Shown here one piece after another: positions 49,406 to 59,228 of a DNA stretch of 64,000 nt; the first letter of the stretch is position 1, and every line of letters begins with the position of its first letter. The DNA is from Clarkia xantiana subsp. parviflora (Eukaryota; Streptophyta; Magnoliopsida; Myrtales; Onagraceae): assembly GCA_036873135.1 (NCBI GenBank), contig JAPTYO010000008.1, positions 30,282,761-30,346,760 on the forward strand. The letters are read 5' to 3'. The position numbers and the translations under genes were made by a program. The notes under the pieces were generated by a model that saw nothing but the letters and a program-made list of their open reading frames with translations, made no database searches and had not been told where the DNA came from.

Positions 49406-49960
49406 GGTAAGCATATGGTGATGGGCGCCGTAATTGGTAGCCCATAATATGTATAGTTTACCTAATGAACTTGGGTAAATGTTACATTAGGGTAATTGGG
49501 CCAGACCCAAATCTCAATTGACATGGGAGGCCCAAAATTGGGAATCCTCAATACATAGGCCGGCCGAAAAATTAGTGAGGGGTAAGGAATATTTTAGGGT
49601 TAATCATAATTCCCTCACAATAGTGTTTTAGAGAGAAAAACTCTCCTCCCACACATCAAGGTTCGGCCGCACCATTCACTAAACCAAGGGTGTGCCAAAT
49701 TGCTTTCGAGCAAACTCTCCGAAGATCTGTCCCCGTGCCAAGAATTGATCTGAGACTTTGCTATGGAGCTAACACCACGTAGGGCTTCTTTCACAAGAAC
49801 CTCTACGGGTTCCGTCCGGTGGATCGAGAACTCCCTCGTGCAAAGGATCTTGGACTACGGTAACTGTTGAGGTATGTGTAACTCTTCCGCTGCGTAATTT
49901 CGATTATATGCACATACCATGTTTTATGTTTCCGTAGTGATTACTCCCCGTAATCTAACA
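49406..49960 (+). repeat. C2 3' LTR
   Basis: Begins GGTAAGCATA (TGTAAGCATA in the 5' LTR) and ends AATCTAACA, followed by target CATTG. It lacks the 48 bp that carry the TATA box in the 5' LTR, a loss between TAAGG and TTAGG. It also shows the empty target of G2-A (AATTGGGCCAGACCC). Confidence 0.85.
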
Positions 49961-49996
49961 CATTGGTCATGAACTGTAATGATATTAAATATACAT

Positions 49997-50795
49997 TGAT
50001 GGATATATGCCCAATTCGAGTTCGTATTTATATTTCGGGCCTCGTAAACACGTCAAAATTACATCTCGACTCGGAAAACGTCTCCCAAAGGGTCAAAACG
50101 GTCGGGAAACGCGTTCACGCGCGTCCGGACCGGACCTCCGGATTGCATTGCAACCCGGACCTCCGGATTGCATTGCAACCCGGACCTCCGGGTTGCAGCA
50201 ACCCGGACGTCCGAATTGCCCAAATTCGACGAGGTCCGGATTGCATTGCGGGTATCGTGCGATTACCGTTTCTGCGATTACCGTTACGTGTAGAGAAGTC
50301 AAGTGCGCGCATTACCAATATGGATGACGGTTACCGCTTGTTTTCTTGAACCGTCGTCAAACCGCTTTAAAACCGGGTCCGGTCCCAAGGAAGCCTATAA
50401 ATAGGAGGCCTTGGCCACCCATTTTCACACATCCTCTCATTTGCCCAACTTTGGTATTTTGAGCTCTGACTTCTCTCTAGAAATATTCTCTCTCTAGAAA
50501 TTACTCTTTTACCCTTATAGTGACTTAAGCTTCGGAGAGGGCTCCGCTAGCACCAACCCCCCCTCTCCGTGCTAGCATTGGTCCTTTGTGCAAGAATCGT
50601 CGCCCAGACATCCGTATTTGTGCACAGACCAACGCCTCCTGAGACACAGCCATACCGAGACACAGACCTTTACGGGAGTCAACCGAACACTCGCCAGTGG
50701 CCCAACCTTTTCCCGACGAAGGGTTACAGCCCAAAAACCCGCTCAACCTTATGAACATACGCGTCCCCACGACCCAGTTCATCCAGGACGCAACA
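49997..50795 (+). repeat. G2-B 5' LTR
   Basis: 799 bp, TGATGGATATATGCCC...GGACGCAACA. TATA box CTATAAATAG near 50395. A 30-bp GC-rich unit (ccggattgcattgcaaccc) is repeated more often here than in the 3' LTR, explaining the length difference. Confidence 0.93.
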
Positions 50796-50806
50796 TTGGC
50801 GCCGTC
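50796..50806 (+). other. G2-B primer-binding site
   Basis: TTGGCGCCGTC directly after the LTR; TGGCGCCGT is the tRNA-Asp-type PBS start also found in G1. Confidence 0.75.
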
Positions 50807-50845
50807 TACGTGATTCGAACAAAAAGCTACCATACCGCAAAGACG

Positions 50846-52510
50846 ATGCACGAGACCGATGACACCAACTTGGAGTATGTTGACCTAAAAGATTCCGCCT
50901 TTGACGATGTCATTGATTTCTCATCAAAAGGCAAGGAGCACATCGCATACCACAACGCCTTGCCCATAACCGCGCAGAAGCCGATAAAAAGACAACTTGG
51001 ATCCTTCCACATCCCTGTTGCCACATCCAATGCTTTCTTCACTCCAACAAGAAATGCATTCTCCGCACAATGCAACCAAGGAGCCTTCCAGTACAAAGGT
51101 GTCAACCCGTCACCTCCTTTGCCTCCAATTAACGAACAAGTTGAGACGATAGGGACAAAGTCTCGAGTCACAAGTCATCAAGACACACTGCACCAAAGAA
51201 TAGAGGGGCAATGCACGGAAGGTACCTTCCAGTACCAACAGCCAAGGCACGAAGCTACACGCTCATGCAACATGTACGTGATAGCACAACCCCCAAAGCA
51301 GAATCAAGCAAAACCGCCCTCAAGCGGTCAACAAGGAAGAAATTGGCAGCCTCAGCCAAGAAGACCTCTTCAAGTAAATTTCCAGAAGACAAAAGGAGTA
51401 AAACTTACTGACTGCATTCCTTTGAAAGCCCCGCCGTCCGAAATATTGAAAGAGATGAAGGATGCAAAAATGTGGAAAGCACCGAGCAATTTCAGAAACG
51501 GCCCGTTGGGGAAAGACAAAAACAAGTGGTGTGAATACCACGAGGTCTTTGGCCACAAGACGAACAGTTGTGCCAGCCTACGTTTCCGCATTAACAGCTT
51601 CATCCTCAAAGGCAAATTAAAGCAATTCATCGATCAAGGCGACAGCCCTCCAAAGAAGACTCAAGCAGAGTCATCCAAAATACACAAAGAAGGTCCTTCC
51701 ACAAGGACAAGCCAAGACGATGCTGACATCTGTCACAAGGAGGGACGGAAAAAACCTGCTAGTGACGACGACGTCCCAATCGGATTGACAACAAGAACCC
51801 TGAAGGCAATAATTGAAAAAGAGATACACGTCTCCTGGGAAAAGAGGCAACCGCGACAAAAGAGGTCGTTCCAGTCAGATGCCCAAAGGCTCAAAGATAC
51901 CAATCTCGCCATATGTGTTCCTTTGAACACACCATTGTCTGTCATCCTGAAAGAAATGAAGGAGACCAAGCTGTGGAAAAAACCCTTTAAATTCCGCAAT
52001 GGCCCATTGGGAAAAGATAAAAGCAAATGGTGCGAGAATCACGAAGTATGTGGCCATGAGACAGACAACTGTGTCAGCTTAAGATTTCATGTAAACAGCT
52101 TGATCTTAGAAGGAAAAATGATGAAGTATATCGACCATGGCAATAAGCATCAAAGGAAGCCTCGTGTGAAGTCTTCAGAAAAAGGCAAGGGAAAAGAAAA
52201 GGCGGATGATAATCCACCTATCGCCAGACGCCCGAAAAACAACGTCACTTATGGAACCAATTGTGACGATTTGTACAATCTTTGGAGTATGGATGCAGAA
52301 GAAGCAAATCTCAAACTCCCAGAAAACAAACCTCACCGCCCACTTGAGTCAACGACTGCCTTCCTTGGCAAAGATGTTGAAGAACAACACAAGCAAAGTA
52401 AAACTTGGGGGCATGGCATCAGCTTTTGTCCATCCCCAAAAGGGGAGATTGAAGAGCTCAACACGCTAGATGCATTGAGAAATTATGTGGCACGTGGCAG
52501 AATCAACTAG
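50846..52510 (+). CDS. G2-B gag-like ORF, N-terminally deleted
   Basis: Open from ATG 50846 (MHETDDTNLEYVDLKDSAFDD) to the stop after RGRIN; the frame is also open upstream through the PBS and LTR. It has both zinc-finger-like modules (WCEYHEVFGHKTNSC, WCENHEVCGHETDNC). Compared with G2-A, about 650 bp of 5' gag are missing: GCAAAGAC sits at both deletion ends, so the joint fuses the leader to a mid-gag ATG. No capsid core, protease or RT. It could be translated as about 554 residues. Confidence 0.75.
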   Translation: MHETDDTNLEYVDLKDSAFDDVIDFSSKGKEHIAYHNALPITAQKPIKRQLGSFHIPVATSNAFFTPTRNAFSAQCNQGAFQYKGVNPSPPLPPINEQVETIGTKSRVTSHQDTLHQRIEGQCTEGTFQYQQPRHEATRSCNMYVIAQPPKQNQAKPPSSGQQGRNWQPQPRRPLQVNFQKTKGVKLTDCIPLKAPPSEILKEMKDAKMWKAPSNFRNGPLGKDKNKWCEYHEVFGHKTNSCASLRFRINSFILKGKLKQFIDQGDSPPKKTQAESSKIHKEGPSTRTSQDDADICHKEGRKKPASDDDVPIGLTTRTLKAIIEKEIHVSWEKRQPRQKRSFQSDAQRLKDTNLAICVPLNTPLSVILKEMKETKLWKKPFKFRNGPLGKDKSKWCENHEVCGHETDNCVSLRFHVNSLILEGKMMKYIDHGNKHQRKPRVKSSEKGKGKEKADDNPPIARRPKNNVTYGTNCDDLYNLWSMDAEEANLKLPENKPHRPLESTTAFLGKDVEEQHKQSKTWGHGISFCPSPKGEIEELNTLDALRNYVARGRIN

Positions 52511-53454
52511 CCAACACATCCCCTATGAGGACATCGAACACATCACCAATCCATTTATCTTCCTTATCTCCTTTTTCGCATATCTATGTTAAATCTTTTA
52601 AAGATTAAGTACAACTCATGCCTATTAGCCTCAGTAATTTTCAAAAGAAGTGATCACTAGACGCTTTCTTGTAATCCGTTGTGCGAACTCTAAATATCTA
52701 ATAAAGGTTAAATCTACTTTCGTAGGTACATTATTATGACGCATATTACCTTGGAATAATGCCAAGTAACAACTACGCACATATTACTCGCGTCAACAAC
52801 ACAAAGTCTCAAGCATTTTATACGCGCAAGACTAAAAATCGTGTCGCAATAATAAACAAGGCGGGGGCATTACACAAGGACAGATCATACACTATTAGAA
52901 GATGAAACAATATAAATAATCAGGAAACAGCGATACAACTGCCAAGCGACTTGGGGGGCACCAAGCTGACAAGTGCTCGGCAATTCTACCTAACATATAT
53001 ACATGCCTATCATGATCTACACCTATCGTATCCGCACTCAGGGAAGTTTCTTACACAAACAAGGAATCCCTGTATCAGATTCCTTTACTTTAATTACTAT
53101 ACGCATAACTAAAAAGAAAATTTCATGACTTCATACTTTTGCAAACTTATAAAAATTGCGATTATCTGACAAAAGTAACTCTGCTCGAAGGTACATGCTA
53201 CACTACGATTACTACTCAGGAATTACGCCAAGTAGTAACCTATGCACAAAAATCTACTTCAACAATACAAGCTAAGCATTGTGTTCAAGGAGGGGTTTAT
53301 GGTATACAACACCAACATATCTATTATCTACACCAACGAGGAGTTTATTTCTCCATTCATAACATAGGCGTCTATCTCAAGAAGATGCCGGCAACACAAA
53401 GCCATCAAGCTATGTGCACAACCAACTTATATACCGCAATGACAACCTGCGGAT

Positions 53455-53690
53455 TATCTATCAAAACGACGACTATTCAGAGACGTCAGCTACAAGCAAT
53501 ATCTTGGATTAACACCAAGACCTATTATCAAAACGACGACTATTCAGAGACGTCAGCTACAAGCAATATCTTGGATTAACACCAAGACCTATTATCAAAA
53601 CGACGACTATTCAGAGGCGTCAGCTACAATTAATATCTTGGATTAACACCAAGACCTACTATCAAAATACCTTGGATTAACACCAAGGCC
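53455..53690 (+). repeat. ~67-bp tandem array, about 3.5 units
   Basis: Units share 'cgacgactattcagagacgt' and 'tcttggattaacaccaagac'. Related to 24940-25205 in G2-A, but the units have diverged between the two elements and are alike within each. Confidence 0.85.
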
Positions 53691-54301
53691 TACTATCAAA
53701 ATAACATGTTGAGGTATCCTCTTTTTTAAAAGACAAGCCCCATGTTTACTTCTAAAAAAATGACATGCTGTGACATCTCTGGTTAGAGGCAAATCCTCAT
53801 GTTCATAGCCATTCCCTGGATTAAAAACAGGATGGGCATACGGAACTGATCACTCCTTAAGTGGCGGAAGTTCTCTGGTTAGACAACGTCCCCACACTAT
53901 AACAAGTGTGAATGCCTGTTTAAAGGGCTCACTCTTTATGGCGAATGTCCTCTTGATAGACGACAATCCCATATTACGAATTCCTGGTCAGGGTTCGTTT
54001 TATACGGCAAAAGTCTTCTGGTTAGACGACAATTCCGTACTACAGATTTTCAAACCGTGTTGCATGGTTCCTGGACGCAGAAAGCATGCATCACAATTCA
54101 TATTTTCAAAAAAGTGTTACATGGTCCCTGGACGCAGGAATCATGTATCACAAATATTTTATCAAATATTTTATGCATCAAACACCTTTCCAAAAATTTT
54201 ATCAACATGGTTTTTTGGGTGTATCACATTCAATGTCAAAATATTTTTTCAAATATTTTATCAACAGGCTTTTTAGGGATCACAAAATGCTTCTTCAAAA
54301 A

Positions 54302-54650
54302 TTAAAATGTTTTTACGTATGCTTCCCCAACGCGGGTTGATACACGCTGGCAGGTGCGCACCCTGTTTAAAACTCATAAAATTTACAAGTCGAGTCTTGT
54401 ACAACGTCGCCTTAGAGTGGAACTAAGAGACGGTATAAACTAGTATCTTGCTTAGCCAAGATAACACCTCTCAAATACTAAAATATTTTCACGTATGCTT
54501 CCCCAACGCGGGTTGATACACGCTGGCAGGTGCGCACCCTGTTTAAAACTCATAAAATTTACAAGTCGAGTCTTGTACAACGTCGCCTTAGAGTGGAACT
54601 AAGAGACGGTATAAACTAGTATCTTGCTTAGCCAAGATAACACCTTTCAA
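54302..54650 (+). repeat. 175-bp tandem duplication
   Basis: The block starting 'acgtatgcttccccaacgcg' and ending 'gccaagataacacc' is present twice in a row here and once in G2-A (25870-26030), so it arose in the G2-B branch. Confidence 0.88.
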
Positions 54651-56394
54651 ATACACTACTTGTTGAGAAATATTGCTATACGCAAAAATACTTGGCAGGT
54701 TGCAACACATATAGCGGCAAGCTATTCAGGAAAGAAGGGCAATATGCATAATGCATCATGCAAACAATCAGGAGAGCATCTCAACTTATCAATCAGGAAG
54801 TGGCTATCATTCACGACTGCAGGGACTATGTCTACGTTACTAGTCATCCACATTCAATAAACACAGTAAGTGATAACGGTATGAAATATTACTAACAAGT
54901 TATCATGCAAACTACTATGTATAAAGCAGGTTCAAACGACGTAGTTCAAAGCGAACAAGTCGTAAGCAACAGCTAAGGAACAACTACAACAAGTCTCCAA
55001 ACATAGAAGCCGGGGGGCAAACAGACTCAGAAACGAGTTCAACATATCCAAAAGATGACACAGATTAAAGAATGCCATCATCTCTGACAGGACTCGGCAG
55101 AACAAGCAGAAGTTGCCACCGTCTTCTCCAAACAAAACCTACAGTGTGCAAGTCGCAACATCCTATGCTCTACCCATATCGCCATGCCTTGGAGTCTAGC
55201 CAAGAGGGGCGATCACAACACTTAACAATGTGCGACGTACAGTCGCAACTACGGACATCATGTTCATCATCTAAGGATATATATCCTATCTTTCAAATCC
55301 AAAGCATATGGACAACATAGATAACTCAAGGAAGCAGACAGCCCAACTGCAACCAAGAGTCAACATCATCTCTAAGGACTTATGGCAAAGAGTTCATATT
55401 GTCAACATCAAATGCAATGTCGGCATCCACATAGAAGACACGACAAGAATGATTGTTTCAACATTCAGCACAACATAGCTCTTCAACATATGGGCGGCAA
55501 TCAGCAATCAACAAATACTTACCTCGGTAGGAGTAACGCTCCTCCTTGGGCCGGTCCCTCGACCGGGGGGCAGAAGACACCACTGCACAACCCTCAACTC
55601 TATTTCCTTTATCACAAGAAGGAATTAGCACGGTCATGCTCAGCATAAAGAACTAAGAATCGCTCGAGGAACGCGCCCCTGCGTCGGATCTTTCGAGAAT
55701 TACGCTAAAAACAGAAACTGCAGCCAGCGATAACTTGGAAAATTAACAAGTTCAAAGAAGATACAATAGGACGTCTTACTCACAAGCCTTTTACCGCAAC
55801 TGTGCCCGAAGACTCCAGAGTAGCGGGGGCACTTGTATGAACATTCCTCTCAACAAATGGATTTCTATACACATCAGCTATCCGCAAAGACAAGCTTTTT
55901 CCCATCAAGATGGAGATAGTGGACTTACTCATGGTAACAACCGTGGAAGACTAATTCTGACAAGAGGACAGCAAGATCTGATATCCTGGAAAATGCTATC
56001 AACAATCCAGTCAATGCGCAAACACGCACCAACACTTATTCAAGCACTTATGCAACAGACGCTCCATGTGAGACAACCACGTACGTACAAGACTTATTAG
56101 TCTTCGTGCAACAAGTAACAAGCATCACGCAAGGGGGAAACCTCTTCAACACATTAACCTTGCATGACAACACCGAGCTCATACACGCAGCGTACAAGAT
56201 TACAATGGTGGAATATTTTCTAAGTACTTGGCTCAGGATGACAGTCAGCATATCGCAAGCTATCGGCATACAACCACGTGTCAGCATGTTATCAGGAGTT
56301 GGCATATAACCTGTGTTCGCATCAAGCGTACGGATACAGCATACATAGCCGGAGATGGTGAAAATATTCTAAGTGCGGGGGAAAATACGCACAC

Positions 56395-57085
56395 ACAATG
56401 TACGTACATACATGTCGACAAGGATGCATGTCGACAAGGAGGAAAATATTTTCTAAGTGTTTCCATGTACGTACATACATGGCGACAAGGATGCATGTCG
56501 ACAAGGAGGAAAATATTTTCTAAGTGTTTCCATGTACGTACATACATGTCGACAAGGATGCATGTCGACAAGAAGAAAAATATTTTCTAAGTATTTCCAT
56601 GTACGTACATACATGTCGACAGGGATGCATGTCGCAAGAAAAATGTTTTCTAAGTATTTCCATGTACGTACATACATGTCGACAGGGATGCATGTCGACA
56701 AGAAGAAAAATATTTTCTAAGTATTTCCATGTACGTACATACATGTCGACAAGGATGCATGTCGACAAGAAGAAAAATGTTTTCTAAGTATTTCCATGTA
56801 CGTACATACATGTCGACAAGGATGCATGTCGACAAGAAGAAAAATATTTTCTAAGTATTTCCATGTACGTACATACATGTCGACAAGGATGCATGTCGAC
56901 AAGAAGAAAAATATTTTCTAAGTATTTCCATGTACGTACATACGTCGACAAGGATGCATGTCGACAAGGAGGAAAATATTTTCTAAGTGTTTCCATGTAT
57001 GTACATACATGTCGACAAGGATGCATGTCGACAAGGAGAAAAATATTTTCTAAGTATTTCCATGTACGTACGTACATGTCGACAA
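56395..57085 (+). repeat. 67-bp array in G2-B, about 10-11 units
   Basis: Same unit as 27660-28015 but nearly twice as many copies, with a run of units carrying 'aagaagaaaaatattttc' in the middle. Each unit has CATGTACGTACATACATG-like palindromic DNA and two ATGTCGAC sites. Confidence 0.92.
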
Positions 57086-57264
57086 AGATGGATTGCGTAC
57101 AGCGAGTAGCTATGCCTCCTAATCACACCTACAACGCTCATCGACAAAGCTCATACGACGACATCTATGGTAACAAGTTTAAGATATTGCTTAAATATTT
57201 CCTAAGTGTTTTAGCATACTTGCAGGCAATGACCAACAGTCTATACCTGACGCTCAACCATTAA

Positions 57265-57465
57265 CGCCAATGTGCATAGCAAAAGTCAAATGCGCATAGC
57301 AAAAGTCAATGCGCATAGCAAAAGTCAACGCGCATAGCAAAAGTCAACGCGCATAGCGAAAGTCAACGCGCATAGCGAAAGTCAACGCGCATAGCAAAAG
57401 TCAACGCGCGTAGCAAAAGTCAACGCGCATAGCCAAAGTCAACGCACATAGCAAAGTTGGTACGT
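57265..57465 (+). repeat. ~20-bp array, about 10 units
   Basis: Units 'gcgcatagcaaaagtcaac' with minor changes. G2-A has only about three (28150-28200). Confidence 0.9.
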
Positions 57466-58119
57466 ACAGTAAAAAGGACCAACATCTCAAGAAGCTATCA
57501 TGCAAGCGATGCAACTAATATGACGAACCGCCAATAGCAACTTAAAGAAATATTTCTCTAAACAACAAACGACTACTTCCAAGAGACTCCTTGATGAAAA
57601 GGATCAAAGGAGTAATGCACCTACAAGTACTTACGGTATACTCCGCCCTTCTCTAAGTATTTATCTCCACATACATGATTATTTTGATATTACACGTATC
57701 AAACCTGTCATCATACGCGTATGATTCCATATCGCATGATTCATATTTTGATAATCGCTAAGTCGTTTTAGAAGCGTACGGTTTATATTTCTTGCATTGC
57801 GTAATTACGATCTTTCCATGACCGTTACTTGTGCATGCATGTTGATAAAAGCATGTCCACATGATGTATTACTAATTGCTTATATCCCTAACGATAACCA
57901 TACTTGCACGCTACGTATGCGCATTCCCTATTGCACTAACCATGATGATAGGAAACAAAGTCATTCGGTCGGAAAATCAAAGGACGGACGAAATCAAGAT
58001 GTCTACGTCTGACCAACGATCAAAACCGGAAGGTTAGCGTCAAGCTCAAATTGGACACGTATCCTAACTTAAAATAGAGTCAAGAGAGGTCTTTAACCAT
58101 TACTTGACTCGGGGGCAAG

Positions 58120-58899
58120 TGATGGATATGTGCCCAATTCGAGTTCGTATTTATATTTCGGGCCTCGTAAACACGTCAAAATTACATCTCGACTCGGAAA
58201 ACGTCTCCCAAAGGGTCAAAACGGTCCGGAAACGCGTTCACGCGCGTCCGGACCGGACCTCCGGATTGCATTGCAACCCGGACGTCCGGATTGCAGCAAT
58301 CCGGACCTCGCCGAATTGCCCAAATTCGACGAGGTCCGGATTGCATTGCGGGTATCGTGCGATTACCGTTTCCGCGATTACCGTTACGTGTAGAGAAGTC
58401 AAGTGCGCGCATTACCAATATGGATGACGGTTACCGCTTGTTTTCTTGAACCGTCGTCAAACCGCTTTAAAACCGGGTCCGGTCCCAAGGAAGCCTATAA
58501 ATAGGAGGCCTTGGCCACCCATTTTCACACATCCTCTCATTTGCCCAACTTTGGTATTTTGAGCTCTGACTTCTCTCTAGAAATATTCTCTCTCTAGAAA
58601 TTACTCTTTTACCCTTATAGTGACTTAAGCTTCGGAGAGGGCTCCGCTAGCACCACCCCCCCCCCCCTCTCCGTGCTAGCATTGGTCCTTTGTGCAGGAA
58701 TCGTCGCCTAGACATCCGTATTTGTGCACAGACCAACGCCTCCTGAGACACAGCCATACCGAGACACAGACCTTTACGGGAGTCAACCGAACACTCGCCA
58801 GTGGCCCAACCTTTTCCCGACAAAGGGTTACAACCCAAAAACCCGCTCAACCATACGAACATACGCGTCCCCACGACCCAGTTCATCCAGGACGCAACA
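58120..58899 (+). repeat. G2-B 3' LTR
   Basis: 780 bp, near-identical to the 5' LTR except for the GC-rich repeat unit and the length of a C-run near 58655. TATA box near 58497. Confidence 0.93.
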
Positions 58900-59197
58900 T
58901 ACATTACTAAATGTTATAATTTTATTGTGGAATTGGAAACTAATTACTCAAAATAAAGCTTTCTATTAATTAATATTTTGTAAAAAATATTAATTAGTAT
59001 GGAACACAATATGAGACCTAATAAACTATTTGCATGCAATACATTAAAGACCATTCGAAAATTTGTTTATGCATTTTTTAAAGGAAATTTAAAAATATAT
59101 TTTAAAACATTAACCCGAGTCTATACATTTTAATAATCAAATTTATTTATCTTCTATCTTCTTAATATAAAACTAACTATCACTTTATTTATTTAAA
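58900..59197. other. AT-rich host DNA
   Basis: No gene seen. Continues the host sequence of 49961-49996 once G2-B is removed; in turn this continues 21628 once C2 is removed. Confidence 0.6.
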
Positions 59198-59228
59198 CTA
59201 GATTACTGTTCCCGCGCAGCGCGCGGGT
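59198..59228 (-). mobile_element. Helitron 3' terminus (H1)
   Basis: On the minus strand a 7-bp GC stem (CCCGCGC/GCGCGGG, 59211-59227) is followed by 9 bases and CTAG (59198-59201), with a T next, the hallmark of a Helitron end. The body extends to the right. Its 5' end could be 63230 or about 63369-63373, which would make H2 nested inside; I cannot decide which. Confidence 0.75.

Larger units (their letters stand above)
21629..49960 (+). mobile_element. Copia element C2, hosting three nested insertions (TSD CATTG)
   Basis: The 5' LTR (21629-21727 plus 30431-30935) and 3' LTR (49406-49960) are related along their length. CATTG precedes the first (21624-21628) and follows the second (49961-49965), so they are the two ends of one element although 28 kb apart. 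Inside, in order: PBS for initiator tRNA-Met, long leader, gag, decayed interior, RT/RNase H, 3' non-coding DNA. Removing G2-A, the TRIM-like element and G1 leaves roughly 8.5 kb. It is degenerate and lacks protease and integrase. Confidence 0.85.
52511..58106. other. G2-B 3' non-coding region
   Basis: Collinear with 24214-29567 of G2-A but lacks 28345-29065. No pol. It holds several tandem arrays listed separately and a hairpin-forming GGCCGGTC-CCTC-GACCGG near 55549, also conserved in G2-A. Confidence 0.75.
49997..58899 (+). mobile_element. G2-B: non-autonomous Tat-like gypsy element (TSD TACAT)
   Basis: 8903 bp with two complete LTRs, TACAT on both sides (49992-49996, 58900-58904), PBS, gag-like ORF and polypurine tract (ACTCGGGGGCAAG, 58107-58119). 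There is no pol. It is inserted 36 bp to the right of the C2 border, in host DNA. Confidence 0.93.

Noticed and set aside
49406..49960. Solo LTR
   Set aside because: CATTG after it equals CATTG before 21629, so it is the 3' LTR of C2.
56281..57264. Many overlapping ORFs with the same periodic peptides
   Set aside because: Same array in G2-B; not a gene family.
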